In this document: positions 19,098-28,264 of the stretch, one piece after another
Position numbering within the stretch: the stretch's first letter is position 1
How the letters are laid out: the number at the start of each line of letters is the position of its first letter
Assembly: GCA_006218055.1 (NCBI GenBank)
Contig: VBWD01000010.1
Location: forward strand, 1 to 60,082
DNA from: Gallionellaceae bacterium
GTDB lineage: Bacteria > Pseudomonadota > Gammaproteobacteria > Burkholderiales > Gallionellaceae
Length of the DNA: 60,082 bases
Direction: 5' to 3'
Notes under the pieces: model-generated
The model's input: only the letters and a program-made list of their open reading frames with translations
Database searches by the model: none
What the model was told of the DNA's origin: nothing
Position numbers and translations under genes: made by a program

Positions 19098-20645
19098 TTA
19101 AGAACTGCAAGACAGCTTCGAGCACCCCACCTTATCCAACGCCCAATCAGGTCGTTTAGCGATGAGGTTCGCGGGATGATCCTCATCATAAGGATGGCGC
19201 GCAGCCTGCATCAGTTGTTCGATCTTGCTCAAGTCCTCTTGCATCGCCGCGTCGATGGCTTCTTGCGCCAGATAGTTGCGCAACACGAAACGCGGATTCA
19301 CTTTATTCATACGCACTCGACGTGATGCATCATCATCCTGCTGCTTACCTAGGCGAGTCGCATAACGCACTAACCACGATTCGAACAAGGCAGCGTGTGA
19401 TTCATACAACGGCACGCGATAGAAGGCCGAGCGCAAGGTCTCCAAGGTAGGTGCATGTTGCTTCACTTCCGCCAGTTGCCTAAAGAACTCCGTCATATCC
19501 ACTTCCGCTTGTTGCATCAGATCGAACGCGGTCTCGACCAAGGCGGCATCGTCTTCTTTCCATTCCAGCAAACCGAACTTCGCCGCCAACATGATTGAGA
19601 GTGCGGCTTGGAAAGTGCCATCGAAATGCGCCAGCCCTGCGTCCAACATCTTGCGCGAAGGGGCGACGGGCAGCAGCGCTTCCGCCAAGCGTTCCAAATT
19701 CCAACGCGCCACGACGGATTGTTGCCCAAAGCAGTAACGGTGGAACTGTTCATCCGTGGTGTTCGGCGTCCATCCCGGATCGAAGTTGTCCACCCAACCA
19801 TACGGGCCGTAGTCGATGGTGAGGCCGAGGATGGACATATTGTCGGTGTTCATCACGCCATGCACGAAGCCCACGCGCAGCCACTCCACCATCAACAACG
19901 CAGTGCGTTCACACACCAAGCGGAACCATGTGGCGAAACGCTCGGCATCCGTACCCACGATGAACGGGAAATCACGTGACAAGGTGAAGTTCAGCAAGCG
20001 TTGCAACAGTTCATGTTCGCCGCGCGACGCAAATATCTCGAAGTGACCAAAGCGAGTGAAAGAGGGAGAGACGCGACACACGATAGCGCCTGGCTCGACT
20101 GCGGGATTACCGTCATACAACATGTCGCGCACCACACCATCACCCGTGGCGATCAAACTCAACGCGCGCGTAGTGGGAATGCCCAGATGATGCATGGCTT
20201 CACTGCACAAGAATTCACGCAACGAAGAACGCAACACCGCGCGTCCATCCGCCCGCCTTGAATACGGTGTGATGCCCGCACCTTTGAGTTGCAACTCCCA
20301 ACGCTCGCCTTTGGAGTTGATGACCTCACCCAATCCAATGGCACGCCCATCCCCCAGTTGCCCCGCCCATTGCCCGAACTGATGACCACCGTAACGCGTG
20401 GCGTAACTCGCCATCCCATCAAGCAATCGGTTGCCTGCGAACGCCTGCAAAAATTCGGGCGAACGTGCATCCGCCTCACTCAGATCGAGCAGATCTAACA
20501 CCTCCGGCGAGTAAGCCAACAAGAATGGACGACTGACCGATGTGGGCACGACCGCCGACCAGCAGACGCCTTGCGACGTTCTGCCAGTGCCAGCATCACC
20601 CGGCAACTCACGAATGAATCGGTTATCGAAATTGGAACGCTTCAA
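19098..20645 (-). CDS. selO: Protein adenylyltransferase SelO (YdiU)
   Basis: Pseudokinase-fold enzyme that transfers AMP to Ser/Thr/Tyr of redox proteins. The 515 residues contain GGHQFGQWAGQLGDGRA near 85, the HGVMNTDNMSILGLTIDYGP block near 265, and the C-terminal tail ending CSKLSCSS, comparable to the redox-active Cys/Sec-containing tail of the family. No transmembrane segment is visible. Confidence 0.93.
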   Translation of the reverse strand: MKRSNFDNRFIRELPGDAGTGRTSQGVCWSAVVPTSVSRPFLLAYSPEVLDLLDLSEADARSPEFLQAFAGNRLLDGMASYATRYGGHQFGQWAGQLGDGRAIGLGEVINSKGERWELQLKGAGITPYSRRADGRAVLRSSLREFLCSEAMHHLGIPTTRALSLIATGDGVVRDMLYDGNPAVEPGAIVCRVSPSFTRFGHFEIFASRGEHELLQRLLNFTLSRDFPFIVGTDAERFATWFRLVCERTALLMVEWLRVGFVHGVMNTDNMSILGLTIDYGPYGWVDNFDPGWTPNTTDEQFHRYCFGQQSVVARWNLERLAEALLPVAPSRKMLDAGLAHFDGTFQAALSIMLAAKFGLLEWKEDDAALVETAFDLMQQAEVDMTEFFRQLAEVKQHAPTLETLRSAFYRVPLYESHAALFESWLVRYATRLGKQQDDDASRRVRMNKVNPRFVLRNYLAQEAIDAAMQEDLSKIEQLMQAARHPYDEDHPANLIAKRPDWALDKVGCSKLSCSS

Positions 20646-20815
20646 AGGATGCCTCGCTCCAGAAGGTGGACGGAAAGACTTGTCGAAATTCTAGAGGATT
20701 AGAGCGAGGCAATAACAGCTAAGTTCTGAGGGTATTGAAGTGATTGGGATTGAAGGGCTGTTCCTAACCCATTACGGCCATTCAAAAACCGTGGTCTGTC
20801 ACCAATTATTTACAC

Positions 20816-20842
20816 GGCGCAATGCCCGTTGGTTATCGCGCC
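20816..20842. repeat. Short palindrome GGCGCAAT...ATcGCGCC
   Basis: An imperfect inverted repeat (GGCGCAATGCCCGTTGG, then TTATCGCGCC) in the spacer between selO and the exported 178-residue protein. Similar to small intergenic palindromes common in related bacteria; it could serve as a weak terminator of the reverse-strand gene. Confidence 0.45.
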
Positions 20843-20861
20843 CGAGCTATGTGTATCCACT

Positions 20862-21398
20862 TTAGTCATAATCCCAATTCCACTCAACTGACATGAGGCG
20901 ACCTTGTTCAAAGTGAAAGATGAAAGTATTCCAATTCTCACTCGAACTTCTAAAAACAAAAGAAGAGCCTCGTTTCTCATCAGGTTGCCCAAGCCAATTG
21001 AGAATGTCATTTGTAGTTGATGTTCCAATTTTGCGGTTCGACAATAGGCGAAAATCATTTTGACTCACCGTAAGGCGTTCCACCAAAGGCAAATTCGGAG
21101 CGCCAGGGGTTTGACGGAGTTCGACTTTAATTCCAGGAAGAGATGCTACTTGCATCATGTCTAACTTTTCAGGCTCGTGCCTGTTTGATTCAGTACGAAT
21201 TGTCTGAACTTTTCCAATCTTGGAATACACGACAGCAAGTCCTTTACCAAAGCCTTGAAATTCTGCTTTGTATTCACTAAAGGTATCCGTCCTATCCATT
21301 CCGGCAGCAGAAGCCCCTCCTACGAAGACTACGCAAATTGAGACAACACATGCGGCGCTGTACTTCAATTTCTGAGCGAAAGGCAAAGATGCATGCAT
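20862..21398 (-). CDS. Exported protein, possibly BamE-like fold
   Basis: 178 residues with a clear signal peptide (about 1-32, ending GASA). I do not recognise the family. The C-terminal part (TSTTNDILNWLGQPDEKRG...FIFHFEQGRLMSVEW, about 125-175) has the alternating pattern of SmpA/BamE-like domains: a helix, a glycine turn and a final beta hairpin. That is a weak structural inference. It is flanked by spacers of 216 and 174 bases and has lower GC than its neighbours. Confidence 0.7.
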   Translation of the reverse strand: MHASLPFAQKLKYSAACVVSICVVFVGGASAAGMDRTDTFSEYKAEFQGFGKGLAVVYSKIGKVQTIRTESNRHEPEKLDMMQVASLPGIKVELRQTPGAPNLPLVERLTVSQNDFRLLSNRKIGTSTTNDILNWLGQPDEKRGSSFVFRSSSENWNTFIFHFEQGRLMSVEWNWDYD

Positions 21399-21572
21399 TC
21401 GAATCCCCTAGTAGTTATTTGACGGCCCCACAGAGCCGTCATATTAATAATAGTGAGGCGTACAGATTGTTGAAGTCCATTTAATTCGTCAGCAACCTCG
21501 AATATTTGATTGGCCGCATATGCGTATTAGTAGGAGCGAGGGCCAAGTGTCTCCTTGTGGCCGACAGCAGCC

Positions 21573-22508
21573 TCACCCCAACAAATTAGCCACCGTCAAC
21601 ATCATCAGCACGATGAGTTGGAACACCAGCGCCCGCCAGACTAGGCCGATAGCACTTTGCATGTAGTCGGCATCGGCATCGTCGCCTGTGCCGATCTCGG
21701 GGCGGAACACGGGTTCTTCATCCAGCACGATGGTCTGTCCCAGTTTCACGCCGAGTGCGCCTGCACCACTGGTGAGTAAGATGCCCTCTTCGGCATCTGG
21801 CCAGGTGGCGGCTTGATTGCGCCAGCAGTAGGCGGTGTCTTCAAAGTTACCCACGATGGCGAAGGTGGATGCAGTGAGACGCAGGGGCAACCATTCCATG
21901 ATGTGATGTGCTTGTCGCGCGAACACGCCGAAGTCACCGAACTCGGCCTTGTCTTTGTCACCCCATTCCGCCCCCAAGAACAAGGCGATGCGATAGATGA
22001 TGGCGCCGATGGGGCCTAACCCCAACATCATGAAGATGACGAACCAGAACACGACACCGAACACGTTTCGGTGCGAGGCGAGCAAAGCTTGTTCGATGGT
22101 GACACGCGCCACTTCTTCGCTGTTCAACTCGCTGCATGACTTGCCACTCCATGCCGTCAACAGGGCGCGTGCTTTATCCAATTCGTTATCACGCAATGCT
22201 TTGTGGACGTCGGTGAAGTAGTGACTGAATTTGCGGAAGCCCATGGTGAGGTAAAGCACCAACACGCTGAACGCCCAAGCAAAGATAGGATTGGCGCCGA
22301 GCAATATCCAATGGATGGTGCTGACCACCACGAGCGGCACTGCGATGGCGAGTATCCAAGCGATGCGGCCATGCTTGTGTTCGCCTGCGTTGAAGTTGCG
22401 CTGGAAGAAATCCACATAAGCAGTAAGCCATGTGTAGAGGTACTTGCGGGAAGACAACGGCTGCAACTGTTCCAGCAGGAAGGCGGTGATCAAAGAGAGC
22501 AGGCTCAT
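21573..22508 (-). CDS. CobD/CbiB-family membrane protein
   Basis: A 311-residue integral membrane protein with about four to six hydrophobic segments and the conserved ALRDNELDKARALLTAWSGK region near 105 and LGGEW/FGVFARQAHHIMEWLP near 190. Similar to AmpE/CbiB-like proteins; no cobalamin genes are nearby, so a role in cobalamin synthesis is not supported and signalling/AmpE-like function is equally possible. It follows cysN on the same strand after two inverted REP-like repeats. Confidence 0.78.
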   Translation of the reverse strand: MSLLSLITAFLLEQLQPLSSRKYLYTWLTAYVDFFQRNFNAGEHKHGRIAWILAIAVPLVVVSTIHWILLGANPIFAWAFSVLVLYLTMGFRKFSHYFTDVHKALRDNELDKARALLTAWSGKSCSELNSEEVARVTIEQALLASHRNVFGVVFWFVIFMMLGLGPIGAIIYRIALFLGAEWGDKDKAEFGDFGVFARQAHHIMEWLPLRLTASTFAIVGNFEDTAYCWRNQAATWPDAEEGILLTSGAGALGVKLGQTIVLDEEPVFRPEIGTGDDADADYMQSAIGLVWRALVFQLIVLMMLTVANLLG

Positions 22509-22611
22509 GGCATCAATGGGGCATCAAACTCGGATGGGAGAAAGATACCACAAGGCTGACTACAACATTAGCCACGGATGGACACGGATGAGAAGCCAAT
22601 GCCAAGCCCGC

Positions 22612-22709
22612 TCCTTCCCCCATGCAGGGGGAAGGCTGGGATGGGGGTAGAGTCGTAAATACTCAACATTTCTACCCCCACCCTAGCCCTCCCCCTGCAT
22701 GGGGGAGGG
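22612..22709. repeat. Inverted pair of REP-like repeats overlapping cysN 3' end
   Basis: Two inverted copies (22612-22650 and 22671-22709) of a CCCCxTGCATGGGGG-cored element. The second copy lies inside cysN: the last codons, reading TLPHAGGGLGWG, and the TAG stop are repeat sequence. The pair could form a long hairpin in the transcript. Confidence 0.85.
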
Positions 22710-23931
22710 TCGTCGCCTCGTCAATGACGATGAAGCTACCCGTGGCACGGTCGATCTCGTAGCTGTCGAACACCAAAGGCTGTTGCACCTTGATACCGAC
22801 GCGCACGATGTCGTTCATATTGACGGTCGGATTGGCATGTTGCTCCAAGGTGTTCACATCCACGCGGTAGTCGATGTTGGAGAACAGGCACTTCGCCGTG
22901 CGCGTGGTGTGCTTGACGAGGTATTTGCGGTTCTTGTCCAGCGGCGACTCGGACAGCCAGCACAACATCGCATCGAATCCTTTTTCCACCTTGGGCGGAA
23001 GATGATCGGTTTTAACGATCATATCGCCGCGCGAGATGTCGATCTCGTCTGCCAAGGTGATGGTGACGGATTGCGGCGCGAATGCGGTCTGCAAGTTACC
23101 GTCGTAGGTGACGATCTCTTTGACCTTGGTGGTACGGCCGGATGGCAGGATGGTGACCTCGTCACCGACCGACACTTCGCCCGCTTCGATACGTCCGGCG
23201 AACCCTCTGAAATCGTGATGCTCTTCGGACTGCGGACGGCACACCCATTGCACCGGAAAACGGAAGTCGCTGGTGTTCACATCGTGATCGATCTCGATGC
23301 GCTCCAACAGTTCCAGCAATGCCGGGCCTTTGTACCAATCCAGACTGTCGCCCCGGTCAACCACCATGTCGCCGTTCAGCGCGGACAAGGGGATGCAATG
23401 CACATCATGCAGATTCAGTTGCACGGCGAAGGCTTTGTACTCGGCCACGATCTCGTCGAAACGCGCTTGCGAGTAATCCACCATGTCCATCTTGTTCACC
23501 GCCAGCACCACATGCGGCACACCGACCAGACTGGCGAGGTAGGTGTGGCGGCGTGTCTGCGTCAACACGCCTTTGCGCGCGTCGATGAGGATGACGACGA
23601 GGTTCGCCGTACTCGCAGCCGTCACCATGTTGCGCGTGTACTGCTCGTGACCCGGCGTATCGCCGATGATGAACTTGCGCTTAGGTGTGGCGAAGTAGCG
23701 ATACGCCACGTCGATGGTGATGCCCTGCTCGCGCTCGGCTTGCAGACCGTCGGTGAGCAGGGACAGATCGACCGCCGCCATGCCGCGCTTCTCGCTGGTC
23801 TTGGAGATGGCCGAGAACTGGTCCTCGAAGATGGATTTCGAGTCGTGCAGCAAACGGCCGATGAGCGTGCTCTTGCCGTCATCTACGGAACCAGCAGTGA
23901 TGAAACGAAGTAGTTGTGTGGTGGTGTTCAT
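22672..23931 (-). CDS. cysN: Sulfate adenylyltransferase GTPase subunit, altered C-terminus
   Basis: GTP-driven subunit of ATP sulfurylase with CysD. The 419 residues start MNTTTQLLRFITAGSVDDGK, with P-loop GSVDDGKST (14-22), DTPGHEQY and NKMD GTPase motifs, then two beta-barrel domains. No APS-kinase (CysC) domain is fused. The last 12 residues (TLPHAGGGLGWG) come from a REP-like repeat that replaced the usual end after ATGSFIVIDEAT; the lost tail is short. The start follows AAGGAACATACTC. A longer upstream frame reads through another repeat and is rejected. Confidence 0.93.
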   Translation of the reverse strand: MNTTTQLLRFITAGSVDDGKSTLIGRLLHDSKSIFEDQFSAISKTSEKRGMAAVDLSLLTDGLQAEREQGITIDVAYRYFATPKRKFIIGDTPGHEQYTRNMVTAASTANLVVILIDARKGVLTQTRRHTYLASLVGVPHVVLAVNKMDMVDYSQARFDEIVAEYKAFAVQLNLHDVHCIPLSALNGDMVVDRGDSLDWYKGPALLELLERIEIDHDVNTSDFRFPVQWVCRPQSEEHHDFRGFAGRIEAGEVSVGDEVTILPSGRTTKVKEIVTYDGNLQTAFAPQSVTITLADEIDISRGDMIVKTDHLPPKVEKGFDAMLCWLSESPLDKNRKYLVKHTTRTAKCLFSNIDYRVDVNTLEQHANPTVNMNDIVRVGIKVQQPLVFDSYEIDRATGSFIVIDEATTLPHAGGGLGWG

Positions 23932-23972
23932 GAGTATGTTCCTTGTTAGTTTCGCTTTGACCTGATGCTGCG

Positions 23973-24055
23973 CTCCCTCACCCTCAGTCCCTCTCCCAGC
24001 GGGAGAGGGAGGTTTAGCCCTTCGCCCTATGGGAGAAGGGTTGGGATGAGGGAAC
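23973..24055. repeat. Inverted REP-like repeats between cysD and cysN
   Basis: Two inverted copies of the CTCCCTCACCCTCAGTCCC-type element at 23973-24010 and 24018-24055. They lie inside an operon and could form an mRNA hairpin that uncouples cysN from cysD expression. Confidence 0.75.
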
Positions 24056-24061
24056 ACTAGG

Positions 24062-24988
24062 TCAGAAATAGCCTTCTTTTTTGCGCAGCTCCATCGACGC
24101 ATCAGATGTCTGATCATCCATGCGTGTCGCGCCACGTTCTGTGATGCGCGAAGTCGCGGTCTCTTCAATGATCTCGTCCACCGTGCTAGCCGTGGATTCC
24201 ACGGGCGCGGTACAGGTCATGTCACCCACGGTACGGAAACGCACCGAGACGACCTCCACTTTCTCGCCCGGCTTGGGCTGCACCAGATGCGATACCGGTA
24301 TCACGTTGCCACCGCGACGGATCACTTCGCGCTCATGCGCGAAGTAGATGTTCGGGATGAACAGCTTCTCGCGCCCGATGTATTCCCAGATGTCCATCTC
24401 CGTCCAGTTGCTGATGGGGAACACACGGATGTTCTCGCCGTTATGCACACGGGTGTTGTAGGTGTCCCACAACTCTGGACGCTGGTTCTTCGGGTCCCAC
24501 TGACCGAACTCGTCGCGGAAAGAGAAGATGCGTTCCTTCGCGCGTGCCTTCTCTTCATCGCGGCGTGCACCGCCCATGCAGGCATCGAATCCGAACTCGG
24601 CGATGGTCTCCAACAAGGTCACCGATTGGAACGGGTTACGTGGCTTGCTCTCGTCCTTGATGACGATGCTGCCGCGCTTGATGGAATCTTCCAACGAACG
24701 CACGATGAGCCGCTCACCCAAGTCTGCCGCCAGTTTGTCGCGGCAAGCGATGACTTCCGGAAAGTTGTGCTCGGTGTCGATATGCACCAGCGGGAACGGG
24801 AACTTCGCCGGGCGAAACGCCTTCTCGGCCAAGCGCAACATGACGATGGAGTCCTTGCCGCCCGAGAACAGCAAGGCCGGATTTTTGCACTCGGCCGCGA
24901 CCTCGCGCATGATGTGGATGGATTCGCTCTCCAGCGTATCCAGATGTGACAGTGTGTGTGCGCTCATATTCTTCTCTGCTAGTTTCAT
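24062..24988 (-). CDS. cysD: Sulfate adenylyltransferase subunit 2
   Basis: Catalytic subunit of ATP sulfurylase, forming APS from sulfate and ATP. The PP-loop FSGGKDSIVMLRLAEKAF (near 44) and C-terminal ERGATRMDDQTSDASMELRKKEGYF-type end are typical. The start chosen (308 residues) follows AAAGGAATAAATA; an internal ATG seven codons later is also possible and has a GAGAAGAAT leader. It overlaps no neighbour and sits 36 bases after cysH. Confidence 0.95.
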   Translation of the reverse strand: MKLAEKNMSAHTLSHLDTLESESIHIMREVAAECKNPALLFSGGKDSIVMLRLAEKAFRPAKFPFPLVHIDTEHNFPEVIACRDKLAADLGERLIVRSLEDSIKRGSIVIKDESKPRNPFQSVTLLETIAEFGFDACMGGARRDEEKARAKERIFSFRDEFGQWDPKNQRPELWDTYNTRVHNGENIRVFPISNWTEMDIWEYIGREKLFIPNIYFAHEREVIRRGGNVIPVSHLVQPKPGEKVEVVSVRFRTVGDMTCTAPVESTASTVDEIIEETATSRITERGATRMDDQTSDASMELRKKEGYF

Positions 24989-25024
24989 TATTTATTCCTT
25001 TGCTGTTTCTGCCACGGCCATCGG

Positions 25025-25756
25025 TCAGATCGCCGCGCCTTCGGTCAGCACCAGTTGCTCGTTGCGCTTGCTGCGATGGCTGTGCAAACCACATTCCTTG
25101 TGCGCCGGGTCTTCCCACCACCAGCGTCCGGCACGTATGTCCTCTCCCGGAGTGATGGCGCGTGTGCACGGTGCGCAACCCAGGCTGGGGTAGAACTCGT
25201 CGTGCAACTTGTTATACGGCACGTCGAACTGGCGGATGTAAGCCCATACGTCCTGGTTCGACCACTCCAGCAGCGGGTTGAATTTCTGCAGACCGTTGTC
25301 AGCATCGAAGGAGGAGGCCTCCAGCGTACCGCGCGTCACTGCCTGGTCGCGGCGCATACCGGTGATCCATGCGTCTTTGCCCTTCAATGCACGGCGCAAC
25401 GGCTCCACCTTGCGCACGAAGCAGCAGCCTTTGCGGTTCTCCACGCTGTCGTAGAAGCCGTTGATGCCATGCTGCGTGACATATTCTTCGACCAATTTAC
25501 TGTCCGGAAAATAGACATGCAGCGGGATGCTGTATTGCTGGCTCACTTCCTGGATCAGGTCGTAGGTCTCTTTCGGTAGCCGTCCGGTATCCAGACTGAA
25601 CATAGTGATACCGGGTTGGTGCCTTGCAATGAGATCGGTCAGCACCATGTCTTCCGCGCCAAGACTGTTAGCGAACACGACTTGCTGAAATTCGCTCGTT
25701 GCCTGTTTCAGCACAGCCACGGTGGCGTCTATCTTTTCTTGCAATGTACTCATCAT
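25025..25756 (-). CDS. cysH: Assimilatory APS reductase (phosphoadenylyl-sulfate reductase family)
   Basis: Reduces activated sulfate to sulfite. The 243-residue protein has the extra cysteine pair and CxxC typical of iron-sulfur APS reductases: Cys111-Cys112 (KGCCFVRK) and Cys194-Cys197 (GCAPCTRA), plus the catalytic Cys222 in KECGLH. PAPS-specific enzymes lack the first set. With CysDN and no CysC in the operon, direct APS reduction is the consistent reading. Its ATG overlaps the stop codon of the DUF934 gene. Confidence 0.93.
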   Translation of the reverse strand: MMSTLQEKIDATVAVLKQATSEFQQVVFANSLGAEDMVLTDLIARHQPGITMFSLDTGRLPKETYDLIQEVSQQYSIPLHVYFPDSKLVEEYVTQHGINGFYDSVENRKGCCFVRKVEPLRRALKGKDAWITGMRRDQAVTRGTLEASSFDADNGLQKFNPLLEWSNQDVWAYIRQFDVPYNKLHDEFYPSLGCAPCTRAITPGEDIRAGRWWWEDPAHKECGLHSHRSKRNEQLVLTEGAAI

Positions 25757-26265
25757 GCGACTCCTCTTGCTACGCGATTGAACAAAGGCGCTGCGACATC
25801 CGCCGATGCCTGGTATTTCACTGAGAACGTATCGAAACCTGACAGCGCCCTCTGCAGGTTTTGATCCGCGCGCAGGGCGAAACTGTCGAAGCCCACGCGT
25901 TTCAGGTAAGACAACTGGTCCAGCAACACATCCCCCATCGCACGCAGTTCGCCGCGATAGCCGTATTGCTTGCGCAGTCGGTAGGCCAGCGTGTAGCCGC
26001 GTCCATCGGTGTATTTATGGATATCGATGGCGATCACCGGGAAGCGGTTCACGTCATCCGGAATATCCTCTGCACGTTCCAACCCGCCCAGCCACAGTCC
26101 CAACTCCTTACGTCCGCACAGGGCTTCCCACTGGCAGTTCCACACCGGCAACGGCACCAGATAGTTGCCTTGCGGCACCGCGATGCTGTCGGCCGCGTCG
26201 CCTTCGTGCAGGCGCAACACCTGCCATGTGTCGTTCACCACTCTTTTTTCTTTGATGATCTCCAT
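25753..26265 (-). CDS. DUF934 protein of the sulfate-assimilation operon
   Basis: A 170-residue member of the DUF934 family, almost always next to cysI/cysH in betaproteobacteria. The recognisable core is the DIHKYTDGRGYTLAYRLRKQYGYRGELRAMGDVLLDQLSYLKRVGFDSF region (about 82-135), here cited only by its ends. No function is established; an accessory role in assimilatory sulfite reduction is inferred from context. It abuts cysI without a gap and overlaps cysH. Confidence 0.88.
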   Translation of the reverse strand: MEIIKEKRVVNDTWQVLRLHEGDAADSIAVPQGNYLVPLPVWNCQWEALCGRKELGLWLGGLERAEDIPDDVNRFPVIAIDIHKYTDGRGYTLAYRLRKQYGYRGELRAMGDVLLDQLSYLKRVGFDSFALRADQNLQRALSGFDTFSVKYQASADVAAPLFNRVARGVA

Positions 26266-28014
26266 TTAAAACCTCGGCGAAAAATACGGTAGTTCGTATG
26301 GCACACCCACTTGCAGTGCCTCGTAGTCTGGCAACAGCAGCTTCGCTTCTTCCGCCACCTGCTCGGCATAGACGAAAGTCTTGAACGGTTCGTGGCCGAT
26401 GCGGCGTAGCGTATCGATGAAGCGCTCGCCCTCGTCGCGCTCACGCACATACACTTGCAACAGCCGCGAGATCACTTCAGGGATCTGTGCGAACGAGAAC
26501 GAGCGGCCAATGATCTTGCCGATGGCGGCGGGCGTGCCCTTGTTGCCGCCTATGGTCACTTGGTACCACTCCTCACCCGACTTATCCACGCCGAGGATGC
26601 CGATGTGCGCCACATGGTGGTGGCCGCAGGCGTTCACGCAACCCGAGATGTTGAGGTCGATGTCGCCGATGTCGTGCAGATAGTCGTAATCCTCGAAACG
26701 CTCGTTGATAGCCTTGGCCAGCGAGATAGACCGCGCGTTGGCCAGCGTGCAGAAATCCGCGCCGGGGCAGCACACGATGTCGGTCAGCAGGCCGATGTTC
26801 GGTGTCGCCAGACCAGCCGCTTTCGCTTCCTGCCACAGCGCATACAGCTCGGATTGCTTCACGTCGGCCAGCACCAGGTTCTGCAAGTGCGAGAAGCGCA
26901 GTTCGCCGAAACTGTAGTGATCGGCCAGTGCTGCCACCACATCGAGCTGGTCGGCGCTGATATCGCCCGGCGCCTGACTGGGGTGCTTGAGTGACAGCCA
27001 CACGGCGGCATAGCCATCCACTTTGTGTGCGGTGACGTTGCGCCGCACCCAGTTGGCAAATGCCTTGTCGTCACGCTGTGCCGCCTCGAAAGAAGCATCG
27101 AGCTGCGGCAAGATCTCGTAAGCGGGTGTGCTGAATGCTGCCGTCACGCGCACCACTTCGGCTGCGGTCAGCGTCGAAGGACCGTCTTTGTGCAACTGCC
27201 ATTCCGCTTCCACCTGACGGCGGAATTCATTGATGCCGATGGCCTGCACCAAGATCTTGATGCGCGCCTTGTACAGATTGTCGCGACGTCCGAATTCGTT
27301 ATACACACGCACGATGGCTTCCAGATAAGTCAGCAGGTGCTGCCAGGGCAGGAAGGCGACAAGTTCCTGACCGATGATGGGGGTGCGGCCCAATCCGCCG
27401 CCGACCAAGATGCGGAAGCCCAAGTCGCCCTGTGCGTTCTTCAGCACTTGCACACCGACATCGTTGATCTCGGTCGCAGCGCGGTCTTCGCTCGCACCGC
27501 TGACCGATACCTTGAACTTGCGCGGCAGGAAAGCGAACTCCGGATGGAAGGTGCTCCACTGGCGCAATATCTCGGCGAAGGGACGCGGGTCGGTGAGCTC
27601 GTCGCGCGCGACACCTGCCAGCTCGTCCGAAGTGATGCTGCGGATGCAACTACCGGAAGTCTGGTTGGCGTGCATCTCGACCGTGGCGAGTTCAGCCAAG
27701 ATCTCGGGCGTGTCTTCCAGACGCAGCCAGTTGAACTGGATGTTCTGGCGCGTGCTGAGATGGCCGTAGCCGCGATCATAGGTGCGCGCGATGTGCGCCA
27801 GTTTGTGCACCTGTGCGCTGCTTGCCAGACCATAAGGGATGGCGATGCGCATCATGTAGCCATGCACTTGCATGTAGATGCCGTTCTGCAAACGCAACAC
27901 GCGGAAGTCATCTTCCTTCAGTTCGCCACTCAGGCGACGACGCACCTGGTCGCGGAACTGGGCGACGCGCTCGGCGGTCAGCTGGTGATCGAAATCGTCG
28001 TAGTGGTACATCAC
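26266..28014 (-). CDS. cysI: Nitrite/sulfite reductase haemoprotein
   Basis: Sirohaem/[4Fe-4S] reductase producing sulfide in cysteine synthesis. The 582 residues contain two ferredoxin-like/4Fe-4S halves with STRQNIQFNWLRL near residue 92 and the cluster-ligand cysteines CCPGADFC (about 415) and CVNACGHHH (about 457-463). It belongs to the single-subunit family without a flavoprotein partner; no cysJ is in the window, so the electron donor is probably ferredoxin. It overlaps the 77-residue gene by 4 bases. Confidence 0.94.
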   Translation of the reverse strand: MMYHYDDFDHQLTAERVAQFRDQVRRRLSGELKEDDFRVLRLQNGIYMQVHGYMMRIAIPYGLASSAQVHKLAHIARTYDRGYGHLSTRQNIQFNWLRLEDTPEILAELATVEMHANQTSGSCIRSITSDELAGVARDELTDPRPFAEILRQWSTFHPEFAFLPRKFKVSVSGASEDRAATEINDVGVQVLKNAQGDLGFRILVGGGLGRTPIIGQELVAFLPWQHLLTYLEAIVRVYNEFGRRDNLYKARIKILVQAIGINEFRRQVEAEWQLHKDGPSTLTAAEVVRVTAAFSTPAYEILPQLDASFEAAQRDDKAFANWVRRNVTAHKVDGYAAVWLSLKHPSQAPGDISADQLDVVAALADHYSFGELRFSHLQNLVLADVKQSELYALWQEAKAAGLATPNIGLLTDIVCCPGADFCTLANARSISLAKAINERFEDYDYLHDIGDIDLNISGCVNACGHHHVAHIGILGVDKSGEEWYQVTIGGNKGTPAAIGKIIGRSFSFAQIPEVISRLLQVYVRERDEGERFIDTLRRIGHEPFKTFVYAEQVAEEAKLLLPDYEALQVGVPYELPYFSPRF

Positions 28015-28244
28015 TGCACCTCCGCATCCACAAAGGATCTGGACACCGGCAACAGCAGCGCCGCTGCCAGCGGGAACTTCGCACCATAGGCGAGGATGTG
28101 CGCCACATCGGCCTCTTCATCGTGGCGCAGTGCCGCACCGATGTAGGCATGCTCGCCCTCCAGGCCGACCACCACGCCGATGCGCCCGCCGCAGCTGTTG
28201 AACCAGCTCACTTGTTTGGGTTTGTTGGGGTTGTTCGCGCTCAT
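28011..28244 (-). CDS. Small protein upstream of cysI, family not recognised
   Basis: 77 residues, cytosolic by composition, with a conserved-looking Gly-rich centre (GGRIGVVVGLEGEHAYIG) and a hydrophobic tail. It is translationally coupled to cysI (4-base overlap) and sits in an operon with sulfur genes, which suggests a role in sulfite or thiol metabolism. I cannot assign a family; do not treat it as DUF2849. Confidence 0.72.
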   Translation of the reverse strand: MSANNPNKPKQVSWFNSCGGRIGVVVGLEGEHAYIGAALRHDEEADVAHILAYGAKFPLAAALLLPVSRSFVDAEVQ

Positions 28245-28264
28245 TTCTTTTCCTTCACTTCAAA

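Noticed and set aside
23932-24168. In-frame N-terminal extension of cysN
   Set aside because: Translates REP-like repeats; the ATG before TTTQLLRFITAG has a good ribosome-binding site.
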